This document shows, in pieces, positions 30,951 to 39,207 of a DNA stretch of 39,207 nucleotides (position 1 is its first letter; every line of letters begins with the position of its first letter). A program made the position numbers and the translations under genes. The DNA is taken from the NCBI GenBank assembly GCA_964514235.1, contig CAZEPV010000020.1, forward strand, positions 1 through 39,207, read 5' to 3'. Below the pieces are notes generated by a model. That model saw only the letters and a program-made list of their open reading frames with translations. It did not search any database and was not told where the DNA came from. This DNA comes from JAAYRQ01 sp035647235. Its GTDB lineage: Bacteria > Bacillota > Syntrophomonadia > Syntrophomonadales > Syntrophomonadaceae.

Positions 30951-31997
30951 ATGAGTTATCGTTATGCTACAGAAGAGCAGATGAATCGTCTAGTAGATTA
31001 TAGGGGTGCTCGTGAATTCCATTTACAAAAAGATCGTTCTAAAAAAGATAAAAGAATGTCTTTAAATGAAGCGATTGCAAAATATGTTCAGGATGGGGAT
31101 ATTTTAGCTGAAACGGGTTTTTCTTATGTAAGATCCCCCATTCAAGCATATTTTGAAATTATTAGACAGAAAAAGAAAGACATGATCGGTATCGGTTCAC
31201 CTATGTCTAATTGCTCTTATTTAATGGCTTTTGATTGTGTAAAAGCTATACATTTATCATACATAGGTGTGGAAATGCGGGGTAATGATAAAAACTTTGC
31301 CCGTATGATTAAAACCCAGCAAGCAGAATTGTTATCCTTATGGAGTCATGGTTCAATGGCCTTAGGCTTCAAGGCAGCACAATTAGGTGCACCTTTTATA
31401 GCTTCCAAACAATTAATCGGAACCGATATGATTAAGAAGAATCCATATGTTAAGGTTATGGACAATCCAGTCAGTGCTGATAGTTCACCAGTAGCTATTA
31501 TTCCTGCTTTATATCCAGATGTATGTATAATCCATGCCCAAATGGCTGACCGCTATGGTAATGCAGTCATAAAAGGGCCCGCCATTAATGATATTGCCTT
31601 ATCTGCTGCTTGCCGAAAAGTTATAATTACCGCGGAGAAAATAGTACCCGAAATGGCTTTGAGAGAAGATAGTATTGCTTCTATTCCATTTATGTACGTC
31701 GATGCAGTAGTCGAATTGCCTTATGGGGCTATGCCTGGTTCTTGCCCTGGACATTATTATTGGCACCGTGAGTGGTGGGAGTGGCTAGTCCGTATTGCTA
31801 CACCATCAGTAGAAAACATAGAAGATTTCTTTGAATATTGGGTATTTTCTAGTAAAGATCAATTTGACTTTTTAGAAAAACTTGGCGGTGTTCGTTTCCT
31901 TAACAAGGTTGAGCGTCAAATGGCTGCTGCTGAAGCCAAAATTGATGATTCATTAGTCAGTTTTGACTACAAAGAAGTAATACCAAAATGGGATTAA
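30951..31997 (+). CDS. CoA-transferase subunit A (glutaconate CoA-transferase type)
   Basis: 348 residues, longer than most GctA (about 320) because of a charged N-terminal extension. The fold is class I CoA-transferase, alpha subunit; it contains GDILAETGFSYVRSP and HAQMADRYGNAV near the expected positions. GAGGGAGG lies upstream of the ATG. It is followed by the beta subunit after 13 nt. By family it could serve glutaconate, butanoate/acetate or a related acyl exchange, or an IpdAB-like hydrolase; no pathway partner is nearby to decide. Confidence 0.78.
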   Translation: MSYRYATEEQMNRLVDYRGAREFHLQKDRSKKDKRMSLNEAIAKYVQDGDILAETGFSYVRSPIQAYFEIIRQKKKDMIGIGSPMSNCSYLMAFDCVKAIHLSYIGVEMRGNDKNFARMIKTQQAELLSLWSHGSMALGFKAAQLGAPFIASKQLIGTDMIKKNPYVKVMDNPVSADSSPVAIIPALYPDVCIIHAQMADRYGNAVIKGPAINDIALSAACRKVIITAEKIVPEMALREDSIASIPFMYVDAVVELPYGAMPGSCPGHYYWHREWWEWLVRIATPSVENIEDFFEYWVFSSKDQFDFLEKLGGVRFLNKVERQMAAAEAKIDDSLVSFDYKEVIPKWD

Positions 31998-32010
31998 AGG
32001 AGGTAAATTA

Positions 32011-32793
32011 ATGACTACAATTGCACCCGCTAACCCTTTAGAAATGCTAGCTTATAATATTGCTCTGGAAATACATGATGGTCAAATTGTTTATGTTGGC
32101 ACTGGCCTGCCCATGGTAGGAGCTATTCTAGCTAAAAAAACCCATGCCAAACATATTACTATGGTTTACGAAAGTGGTGGGCAAGATCCACTCGAAGGTG
32201 AAATGCCCTGGTCAGTAGGATGCCCCTTTACATTTAGAAAGGCGCCTATGTCAATGGAAATGGCTGTTTCTTTCGGTCAAAGTGCCTTAGGTTATGTTGA
32301 CATAGCTTTCCAAGGCGGGGCTCAAATAGATATGTACGGTAATGTTAATACTTCTGTTATTGGAAGTTATGAAAACCTAAAATCTATTCTCCCAGGTAGT
32401 GGGGGAGGAAATGATATAGGTTCATTAACCGAGAGTTCTGTATTGGTCGGCTTACAAACTCCCGACCGTTTTCCTGAAAGAGTGGACTTTATTACTACAC
32501 CAGGTTTTCTTGAAGGTGGAGATAGTAGGGAAAAATCAGGTCTCTTAGGTGGCCCAACCGCAGTTGTAACCCAAGTGGGGGTTTATGATTTTGATCCTGT
32601 ATCAAAAAAAATGAGGATTAAGGCTCTAAATCCTGGAATGACTGTGGAAATAGCCCAAGCATGTACTGGTTTTGAATTATTGCTTCCCGAAGGAGAAATC
32701 CCCTTCGTTGAAGCTCCCACCGATGAAATTTTGACTATTCTGCGTGAAGTAGTAGATCCCAGAGGCGTTTTCACCAAAATGCCCGGCATGTAA
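32011..32793 (+). CDS. CoA-transferase subunit B (glutaconate CoA-transferase type)
   Basis: 260 residues. E54 in MVYESGGQDP is at the same position as the catalytic glutamate of Acidaminococcus GctB (Glu54), which forms the CoA thioester intermediate. GTGLPMVGAILAKKTH and GGAQIDMYGNVNTS are typical of the family. AAAGGAGG precedes the ATG. It is the second gene of the pair and is closed by a strong terminator. The substrate is unproven. Confidence 0.85.
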   Translation: MTTIAPANPLEMLAYNIALEIHDGQIVYVGTGLPMVGAILAKKTHAKHITMVYESGGQDPLEGEMPWSVGCPFTFRKAPMSMEMAVSFGQSALGYVDIAFQGGAQIDMYGNVNTSVIGSYENLKSILPGSGGGNDIGSLTESSVLVGLQTPDRFPERVDFITTPGFLEGGDSREKSGLLGGPTAVVTQVGVYDFDPVSKKMRIKALNPGMTVEIAQACTGFELLLPEGEIPFVEAPTDEILTILREVVDPRGVFTKMPGM

Positions 32794-32807
32794 AATATAA
32801 TCGAAAA

Positions 32808-32829
32808 GGGGCGAAATGCCCCTTTTTTT
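32808..32829 (+). terminator. Rho-independent terminator after the CoA-transferase pair
   Basis: GGGGC-GAAAT-GCCCC stem-loop followed by seven T, with four A upstream of the stem. Textbook intrinsic terminator. Confidence 0.96.
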
Positions 32830-32984
32830 CTTGGACTTCTTTAAATCTTTTGCGGATAAATTAAAAATCTGGGTTTTTTATATTTTATTTTGGTAAATGA
32901 TGCTAATATATAAGTCAAGCTATTACATTTGCAGTTTTTTGTAGACAGTTATTATTTAAGCATTATGAAGGGGTGGTTATTTTA

Positions 32985-34454
32985 ATGGGAAATAAAAGCA
33001 AAATAAGTATGATTTCACTAGTAGTCCTGTTTATATTTATATTGACTGCTAGTGCACCACTATTGGCAAACGATAAGAATACCTTATTAGAAGCGTCTAA
33101 TCCTATTATAATAGGCTCTGGTGATTTTGATTATGTCGATGGTATGCCAGATGATGCTGCTTTTAGGTTTCCTAACGGCTTGGCTTATGCCAAGAAAGCA
33201 GATGCCATCATTATTGCAGATACTCAGAATCATAGAATACGTAGCCTTAATTTGAAAACATTAGAAGTTACTACAATTGCGGGCAAGAGTGAAGGTCTTG
33301 ATAGGTTCGGTTTTCCAGGTGGTGCTTATGTAGATGGTGAGCTTAAAGATGCCATGTTTAATCGCCCCAAAGGAATAGCAGTAGCAGATAATGGGGCTAT
33401 TATTATTGCCGATACCCACAATCATGCTATCCGGCAAATTTTCGATGGGAAGGTTACTACCATAGCAGGCGGAACTCTAGGTTATAAAAATGGACAAGGG
33501 GCTAAAGCCTCCTTTAATAATCCTAGCAGTCTAGCCATAGACAAAGATGACAATATATATGTAGCTGATACTTTAAATAATGCCATTAGAAAGATAGATA
33601 CCAAAGGAAATGTCACTACATATGCAGGTAAAACCGACGATACAAGTATATTAAATGAACCTACCGACTTAGTAGCCGATAAAGACGGGAATCTCTATGT
33701 AGTGGATAGCAGTAACCACCAAGTAAAAAAGATAAGTGGAAAGGACACCCTAGAAACCGTAGCTGGGACCCACTCCATAAAAGATATAGATAGCAATTAT
33801 TGGCTGGGAGCCTATATGAATGGTCCTGCCGATATGGCTTATTTTAATTTCCCTAAAGGACTTGCCCTAAAAGATAATACCTCCCTTTATATAGCTGACA
33901 CCTATAACCATGTCATTAGGGAAATAAAGGCTAACAATGTTACTACAATCGTAGGTGCCAACCTAGCAGGGGAAAAACTAGATGCAAAATACTTAAGCTA
34001 CATGGATGGTCCTAGCAAAATTGTCTATGCCAAGAAGATGCTATTTATTGCTGACCAATGGAATAATAGGATTCTACTTATCCCAGATAAAGAAGATAAT
34101 TTAAGGCCAATAACCGATTACCTAGATGGTCTTATCCCAGGGGCTAGTTCAGTATTTTTAGATGGAAGCATGGTAGACTTTCCCGATGTTAAGCCTCTGA
34201 TTCTTGGAGAAGAAATAAAAATCCCGATTAGGGCTTTAACGGAGAAATGGGAAGCTGATATAGAATGGGATGAAGATAAACAAGAATTTACTATCCAAAA
34301 AAATGGCAGATTAATTGGCTTTGCATTGCAGGCAGAAGATTTCACCATATACCAGGATCGTTCTTTGCTAAGCATAGACACCTTACAGAAAAAACTTGGC
34401 TTTAGAGTAAGTTGGCTTAAAGACCAAAATATGGTCACTATTCAGTCGAAATAA
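32985..34454 (+). CDS. Exported NHL-repeat protein with C-terminal stalk domain
   Basis: 489 residues from the ATG at 32985 (AAGGGGTGG upstream; the frame opens at a GTG at 32973). A signal peptide of about 28 residues is followed by six or so NHL repeats, each marked by a core such as IIIADTQNHRIR, IIIADTHNHAIR, IYVADTLNNAIR and LYIADTYNHVIR, forming a beta-propeller. The last 100 residues (GEEIKIPIRALTEKW onward) resemble the copper amine oxidase N-terminal-like stalk domain common in Firmicute surface proteins. No catalytic motif is visible, so a binding or scaffold role is likely. It begins the plus-strand operon. Confidence 0.85.
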   Translation: MGNKSKISMISLVVLFIFILTASAPLLANDKNTLLEASNPIIIGSGDFDYVDGMPDDAAFRFPNGLAYAKKADAIIIADTQNHRIRSLNLKTLEVTTIAGKSEGLDRFGFPGGAYVDGELKDAMFNRPKGIAVADNGAIIIADTHNHAIRQIFDGKVTTIAGGTLGYKNGQGAKASFNNPSSLAIDKDDNIYVADTLNNAIRKIDTKGNVTTYAGKTDDTSILNEPTDLVADKDGNLYVVDSSNHQVKKISGKDTLETVAGTHSIKDIDSNYWLGAYMNGPADMAYFNFPKGLALKDNTSLYIADTYNHVIREIKANNVTTIVGANLAGEKLDAKYLSYMDGPSKIVYAKKMLFIADQWNNRILLIPDKEDNLRPITDYLDGLIPGASSVFLDGSMVDFPDVKPLILGEEIKIPIRALTEKWEADIEWDEDKQEFTIQKNGRLIGFALQAEDFTIYQDRSLLSIDTLQKKLGFRVSWLKDQNMVTIQSK

Positions 34455-34477
34455 ATAATTATTTAAGGTGAGCTTAT

Positions 34478-35359
34478 ATGTCTTTTAAAGTTACTTTTTG
34501 GGGGGTACGGGGTTCCAAGCCCACCCCTAATAAAAAAACCATATCATTTGGGGGCAATACTTCGTGTGTGGAAATAACAGTGGGGAATCGAACCCTTATC
34601 TTTGATGCTGGTACAGGTATAGCCGAATTAGGCCATAAGATGATCTTAGATGGGGGAAAAAAGGATGCGGACATATTCTTTTCCCATCTCCATTGGGATC
34701 ATATTCAAGGATTACCCTTTTTTCAACCACTTTATAAGGCTGGTAACACTTTCCGATTTTACGGTGAAGATAAAAGCCCCTTAACCTTTGCAGAAATAAT
34801 TACTAGGCAAATGTCCTACCCATATTTCCCTATAAGCATGGAAATGATGAAGGCTAATTACGAATTTATTAGCATTAAAGCCGATGATGTAATTGATTTA
34901 GGGGAAGGAATCATTATTAAGACTTTCGCCTTAAATCACCCAGGTGGATGCCTAGCCTACCGCATAGAAAAAGGCGATTATGCCATAGTATATGCTACTG
35001 ATACCCAACCTATTCTGGGGACAAAAAATAATGATTTTATAAATTTTGTTGCAGGAGCCGATTTATTTATTTACGATACCCACTTTACCAGGGCAGAATA
35101 TATGGGGGAAATAGATGGGGAAAGTAAGGAAAGTTGGGGCCATTCGACTTGGGAGGAAGGCATAAGTATTAGTAAAAAGGCCCAAGTAGCTTACTATATT
35201 TTATTCCACTATAAAGAAGACCGTAGTGATGAGGACCAGGGCCAGATCGAAAAATTAGCCCAAAAGGAATTTAAGAATACCCTTGCTGCCAGGGAAGGCA
35301 TGACTATTATATTAGGTGGTGATTATCCTGAAAAAGTGGTCATTAATTACCCATATTAG
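34478..35359 (+). CDS. Metallo-beta-lactamase-fold hydrolase
   Basis: 293 residues. The N-terminus VTFWGVRGSKPTP and GGNTSCVEI are characteristic of a subgroup of MBL-fold proteins often seen beside adenylate cyclases and response regulators. The metal motif SHLHWDHIQG supplies HxHxDH; further ligands lie in NHPGG (His) and YATDT (Asp). Two-metal hydrolysis of a phosphodiester or ester is expected; the subgroup's substrate is unknown, and cyclic nucleotide degradation is a natural guess given the cyclase gene it overlaps. AAGGTG precedes the ATG. Confidence 0.85.
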   Translation: MSFKVTFWGVRGSKPTPNKKTISFGGNTSCVEITVGNRTLIFDAGTGIAELGHKMILDGGKKDADIFFSHLHWDHIQGLPFFQPLYKAGNTFRFYGEDKSPLTFAEIITRQMSYPYFPISMEMMKANYEFISIKADDVIDLGEGIIIKTFALNHPGGCLAYRIEKGDYAIVYATDTQPILGTKNNDFINFVAGADLFIYDTHFTRAEYMGEIDGESKESWGHSTWEEGISISKKAQVAYYILFHYKEDRSDEDQGQIEKLAQKEFKNTLAAREGMTIILGGDYPEKVVINYPY

Positions 35360-37100
35360 TATCTTTTTATTATTTGCCTTATTTATCTTTGTCCATTTTT
35401 TTGAAACCCTAGATTATAGGTTACAAGACACCCTATATCAAAAACCAGCTACTATTGATGCTGACATAGTTATCATTGGCATTGATGATGACAGCTTAGA
35501 AGCTTTAGGCAGATGGCCCTTTCATCGTGATTATCATGGTGAGCTTATCCGCCTTATAAGTGAAGGTGAACCTCAGCTCATAGCTTATGATGTAATATTC
35601 GCAGAGGAGTCTGACCTGACAGAGGATGATGCCTACCTAGTAGAAATGGCAGCTCAAGCAGGAAATCTTATCTTTCCCATATATGGCACCTTTTCTCCTA
35701 GTTCTGGCAGGGGTACCTTAGAGGCAGTCAACATCTCTAAACCATTTCCCGCCTTAGATGAAGTAAGCCAGGCAGGACACATTAATACTATTATCGATAA
35801 TGATGGTATCATTAGAAAAACCATACTCAATTTTAATTATGAAAAGGAAACCATTAATAGTTTTGCCTTAGAAATTTATAACCAGTATGCAGCCCAAACT
35901 GGTAAAGAAATAATCGAAATCTCTAGTATTCCTACTGATGAATGGGAGCGGACTAATATTCGTTTTAGTGGTGAACCCAAAAGTTTTGAGTTAATTCCTT
36001 TTTACCAGGTGCTTAATGGAGAAGTCCCAGGCGAATATTTTAGAGATAAAATCGTCCTAGTCGGCCCTACTGCCATAGGCATTGCAGATGATTATTACTT
36101 CACCCCCTTAGCACCGCAAGTGCCCATGTATGGGGTAGAAATACACGCTAATATAATTGCCCAATTCATAAAAGGGGAGTTCTGGCAGGAAGTTCCCTTT
36201 ATAACTCAACTTATCATAATGTTATTACTAGCCCTGCTAGGATTTTTCCTTTTTAGAAAATTAAGGCCCAGCCTAGGTGCTATATCCTTATTAGCTATAA
36301 TAGGAATATTTTTGCTCCTAAGTCGTATGCTAAGTTCGGCCAATAACGGCTATATATTTAGTTTAATCTATCCCATTGGCCTTTTAGCTGTCCAATACAT
36401 AGCTATTTTAGGGGAAAACTTTATATCCGAGCAATTAGAAAGGAAAAGGGTTACTGATGTCTTTGGCAAATATGTAGCCCCACAAATAGTAGATAAAATA
36501 TTAGAGGAAGGTGAGGCAGGATTACAATTAGGTGGTGCTAGGCGAGATATAACCGTATTATTCGTAGATATCAGGGGCTTTACCCCCTTATCCGAAGCGG
36601 CCCAGCCCGAAGAAGTAGTAGCCATACTCAATGATTATCTTACCCTATGTGCAGAATCCATTTTCGCTTATGGGGGGACCTTAGACAAGTATATAGGGGA
36701 TGCAGCTATGGCCTTATATAATGCCCCCCTAGACTTAGATAATCATCAGTTAAAGGCTGTGCAGACTGCTATGGCCATGCAAAAAGGCTCTGTAGCCCTA
36801 AGAGAAAAGTTAGAAAAACAGTTCGGGAAAACGGTTCATTTCGGAGTAGGTATTCATACTGGTAATGCCATAGTCGGCAATATCGGGGCAGATTTCCGTA
36901 TGGATTACACTGCCATTGGTGATACCGTCAATACGGCGGCCCGCATCGAAAGTGTCAGCAAACCAGGACAGATTCTGATTAGTCAAGCCGTATATGAACA
37001 AGTAAAAGAAGTGGTAGAAGTTAGCGACTTAGGTACTATAAAAGTAAAGGGCAAGGCCCAAGAACTACAGATATATCAAGTAAATAAACTATTAATATAA
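35316..37100 (+). CDS. CHASE2-domain class III adenylate cyclase
   Basis: Up to 594 residues: an N-terminal membrane helix, an extracellular CHASE2 sensor (about 30-290), three membrane helices (about 296-365), a linker and a cyclase domain (about 405-590). Metal aspartates D418 (FVDIRGFT) and D462 (IGDAAM), lysine K458 and the N539/R543 pair are intact, so it should be active. A threonine (T532, in MDYTAIG) stands where canonical adenylate cyclases have aspartate, the class IIIb pattern. The frame overlaps the MBL gene by 44 nt. The GTG at 35316 is the first of several possible starts, with TTAGGTG nearby. cAMP synthesis follows from the family; CHASE2 input is unknown. Confidence 0.88.
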   Translation: MVIILKKWSLITHISIFLLFALFIFVHFFETLDYRLQDTLYQKPATIDADIVIIGIDDDSLEALGRWPFHRDYHGELIRLISEGEPQLIAYDVIFAEESDLTEDDAYLVEMAAQAGNLIFPIYGTFSPSSGRGTLEAVNISKPFPALDEVSQAGHINTIIDNDGIIRKTILNFNYEKETINSFALEIYNQYAAQTGKEIIEISSIPTDEWERTNIRFSGEPKSFELIPFYQVLNGEVPGEYFRDKIVLVGPTAIGIADDYYFTPLAPQVPMYGVEIHANIIAQFIKGEFWQEVPFITQLIIMLLLALLGFFLFRKLRPSLGAISLLAIIGIFLLLSRMLSSANNGYIFSLIYPIGLLAVQYIAILGENFISEQLERKRVTDVFGKYVAPQIVDKILEEGEAGLQLGGARRDITVLFVDIRGFTPLSEAAQPEEVVAILNDYLTLCAESIFAYGGTLDKYIGDAAMALYNAPLDLDNHQLKAVQTAMAMQKGSVALREKLEKQFGKTVHFGVGIHTGNAIVGNIGADFRMDYTAIGDTVNTAARIESVSKPGQILISQAVYEQVKEVVEVSDLGTIKVKGKAQELQIYQVNKLLI

Positions 37101-37115
37101 TGGAGGTGTCTGATT

Positions 37116-39122
37116 ATGGGAAAACGAACTTTTATCATCTTACTGAGTATCTTAATCCTCCTATTAGGTGTGGCAAGCACAGTAGGAGCAGCGACTAAGA
37201 GTACCGCTAAAATGATAAGTATAACAGGGGATGTCCAAGTTATAAGGGCGGGAGGGGAAAAACCCTTCAAAGCTTTTCAGAATATGAAATTAACCGAAGG
37301 TGACCGTATTATTACAGGCAAAAATGGAGTTGCCAAAGTAGAGATGGATGATGGCCTAGTAATTACCCTTTCCCAAAATACTAGGATATATCTTTCCGAA
37401 CTAAGAAGTGACAAAGGAAATAAACAAAATTCAGTAAGCTTACAGTCTGGTGCCATAGGTTCATCAGTCAAGAAAAAACTGACCAGTAATGCTCGTTTTG
37501 AAATCAAGACACCGACTGCAGTAATGGGTGTACGAGGCACCGAGTTTTTTGCCCAGTATTATGATGGTCATGTAGATGTAAGAGTAGTCGAAGGGGTTAT
37601 AGACGCTAGAATAAATGTAGGGAGAAATGGTGAAGTAACAGGTATAGGAGCTGCTAATGCTACTAGCCAACATGTCCAATTAACTGCCCTACAACAGGTG
37701 GCCTTCAGCGAAGGAGATATGGCTAGCACGATTCCCACAAGGGTAAGCCCGCTCAGGCTAGAAGGATTACCTACACCCCTCATAGATAGGGTAGGGGAAA
37801 TAAGTCAGGAAAGCCCCGAGGCCATACCCACTGAAATAATGAATACTATAAATACCGCCAGACAAACGGCTATTAATCAATTGGAAAATAGAATGAATGA
37901 TAGCAAGCTAGCTGGTGACGACCTAAGCCCCACTAGCCCAGATAGTGCAACCGCCAATCCCCAAACAGCTCCCCCAAGCCATGTAGCTACTAGTAGCACC
38001 ACCACTTCTTCATCAGGTGGAGGTTCATCCAGCTCGGGTGGAAGCACAAGACCGAGTGAGTCGGCGGAGTTTGATGTGGAATATCAAGAGGGCTCATATA
38101 ATGAGCTAAATCCAGAAAGCATAACATATACATATATTCCAGGACAGCTAGATAGCATTACTTTAAATTTAAATTCTGATGTTGAGGGAATTAGCTATAC
38201 AGCGACTGTTTCACCTACGAATGTAGCTACCCTAAATCAGACAGCAAACGATACAATAATTGTATCTATTATGGGTGAGGGAGAAGCTACCATAACCATT
38301 ATTGGAAAAGCAAGTGGCTATCAGGATTATGAGAAGACAATTAATTTGATGGTTGAAGGTACAACAGACCCAGATCCCGACCCCACTGATGGCCTTGTTT
38401 TAGAAAGAATAATAGTGAATGATGAGGAAGCTAGTTTACCAACCATGGAAATAGATTATACAAAGAATTCCACTTTAACATTCCAGTTTAGCAGTGGCGA
38501 TATTTCAGAGCTTTTCTCCGAACTAACTTCTGAGCAAATTTCTATAAGTGAAAATGTATTGACTATTCCAGGTATCGGCACAATTGAAAGCGAAAGTACA
38601 TATGAGGAAGTAGATATTGAAATAATGCCAATTTCATCTGGTGACGATAAGATCATTTTCAAGTTCAAGCTTAGTGCAGACAGTTCATATCCCAGTTCAT
38701 ATCCCGACTGCCTGAATAACTTTATAAATGGAACATTTACACTAGCGGAGGATAGCCAATTCATACTTAACAACGTTGAACCACTTGAATTAATAACTGC
38801 CCATGTGACCGCCTATGTGGACCAAGTGGGCGTTACTTGTAATATAAGTGGAATCACAGGGGAGCCTGAGCCTATTATTAAACTCCGATTTTGGACAGTA
38901 GATGGAGAAGACAAATCCTATTTAGAATTTGATGGAGAATCTTGGTATGAATTAGATGAAGATAATCGTATACAACATGATCCATTTGAGCAAGAAATAA
39001 TGTATTACATACAACCTAATCCATTTGAGCAAGGAATAATGTATTACTTCGATATCCAGATGTCAATTGATAGTGATACTTATATATTAATTAATGTGGG
39101 AAGTGTAACCTTTTTGTGGTAA
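37116..39122 (+). CDS. Exported FecR-domain protein with low-complexity and beta-rich C-terminus
   Basis: 668 residues. A signal peptide (about 1-26, ending VGAA) precedes a FecR domain (about 40-170) with DGLVITLSQNTRIYL and TPTAVMGVRGTEF. A Ser/Thr/Gly-rich linker (about 270-310) leads to two or more beta-sandwich-like segments (GISYTATVSPTNVATL and after DPDPDPTDG). The tail carries a 13-residue tandem duplication. Such proteins often accompany CHASE2 cyclases, as here, 15 nt downstream. It is probably an extracellular ligand or polymer-binding protein that signals to CHASE2, which is inference. Codon use in the C-terminal half is looser than in the FecR part, suggesting fast change. Confidence 0.8.
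   Translation: MGKRTFIILLSILILLLGVASTVGAATKSTAKMISITGDVQVIRAGGEKPFKAFQNMKLTEGDRIITGKNGVAKVEMDDGLVITLSQNTRIYLSELRSDKGNKQNSVSLQSGAIGSSVKKKLTSNARFEIKTPTAVMGVRGTEFFAQYYDGHVDVRVVEGVIDARINVGRNGEVTGIGAANATSQHVQLTALQQVAFSEGDMASTIPTRVSPLRLEGLPTPLIDRVGEISQESPEAIPTEIMNTINTARQTAINQLENRMNDSKLAGDDLSPTSPDSATANPQTAPPSHVATSSTTTSSSGGGSSSSGGSTRPSESAEFDVEYQEGSYNELNPESITYTYIPGQLDSITLNLNSDVEGISYTATVSPTNVATLNQTANDTIIVSIMGEGEATITIIGKASGYQDYEKTINLMVEGTTDPDPDPTDGLVLERIIVNDEEASLPTMEIDYTKNSTLTFQFSSGDISELFSELTSEQISISENVLTIPGIGTIESESTYEEVDIEIMPISSGDDKIIFKFKLSADSSYPSSYPDCLNNFINGTFTLAEDSQFILNNVEPLELITAHVTAYVDQVGVTCNISGITGEPEPIIKLRFWTVDGEDKSYLEFDGESWYELDEDNRIQHDPFEQEIMYYIQPNPFEQGIMYYFDIQMSIDSDTYILINVGSVTFLW
38970..39047 (+). 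repeat. 39-bp tandem duplication in the FecR-protein gene
   Basis: Two adjoining 39-bp units (38970-39008 and 39009-39047) with three differences, encoding PFEQ-containing 13-residue repeats. The reading frame is kept. Confidence 0.9.
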
Positions 39123-39130
39123 GTATATGT

Positions 39131-39157
39131 GTGTCATGGGGACGGGGATGTTGACAC
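39131..39157. repeat. REP-like palindrome (GTGTCA...TGACAC)
   Basis: Ends GTGTCA and TGACAC flank a GGGGACGGGG core. Elements of this form are dispersed in many Firmicute genomes, sometimes linked to REP-associated (Y1) transposases. None is visible here. Confidence 0.55.
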
Positions 39158-39179
39158 GCTTAGGTACCCAATCAGCCCT

Positions 39180-39206
39180 ACCCCATCTATACTAAATAGG
39201 TGGGGT
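39180..39206 (+). terminator. Hairpin at the right edge, probable operon terminator
   Basis: Eleven-base-pair stem ACCCCATCTAT/ATAGGTGGGGT with one G-U pair and a 5-nt loop. Any T-run lies outside the window. Confidence 0.4.
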
Positions 39207-39207
39207 G

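Overview
The window looks like a chromosomal segment of an anaerobic, endospore-forming Firmicute of the class Clostridia (AT-rich, strong GGAGG-type ribosome binding sites, frequent GTG/TTG starts). Evidence: a SCIFF ranthipeptide precursor with its radical-SAM maturase, a LonC-type sporulation protease, the spore protease YyaC behind a sigmaF-like promoter, a complete selenocysteine set (selA, selB, selC), a glutaconate-type CoA-transferase pair, and the classic origin-proximal block (parA-parB-parS, yyaC, DUF951, rpsF-ssb-rpsR, yybS, rplI) in the order known from Bacillus. No dnaA gene or DnaA-box cluster is present. The species cannot be named from this.

Layout. 1-6.2 kb (minus): murA (3' end cut by the window edge), a membrane-anchored peptidase-MA-like zinc protease, trxB, a LysM-G5-M23 cell-wall endopeptidase, and the SCIFF maturase with its 45-residue six-cysteine precursor, which is too short for a routine gene call. 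6.2-6.6 kb: tRNA-Gly(CCC) with repeated 3' flanks and a 100-N assembly gap bordered by a 55-bp exact duplication. 6.6-14.2 kb (minus): lonC, rplI, yybS, a MazG-like gene, rpsR-ssb-rpsF behind a consensus promoter and a structured leader, an unknown 74-codon frame, DUF951, an M18 aminopeptidase and cvpA. 14.2-15.7 kb: a TVP38-family gene, a small minus-strand gene apparently split at a U-UUU-UUA run, a repeat-containing coiled-coil protein and a 31-codon frame. 15.8-25.7 kb (minus): selC behind a perfect sigmaA promoter, a CBS-CBS-ACT protein, livF-G-M-H-K, selB, selA and a YkvI-type permease. 25.9-30.3 kb: yyaC (plus), a shortened RIC/hemerythrin-like protein, bactofilin plus a membrane M23 peptidase, and parB-parA with parS at the parB stop.

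At 30.3-30.95 kb transcription switches strand across about 635 bp without a convincing gene. Everything to the right is on plus: a CoA-transferase gene pair with a strong terminator, then a tight four-gene operon of an exported NHL-repeat/stalk-domain protein, a metallo-beta-lactamase-fold hydrolase, a CHASE2 adenylate cyclase and an exported FecR-domain protein. This reads as a cell-surface sensing and second-messenger module. The window ends in two palindromes, one REP-like.

Most genes are well-conserved families. The least-explained items are the split small gene at 14.8-15.05 kb, the SCIFF gene pair with a terminator between precursor and enzyme, the RIC-like protein lacking its last metal-binding segment, and the CHASE2/FecR/NHL/MBL operon.
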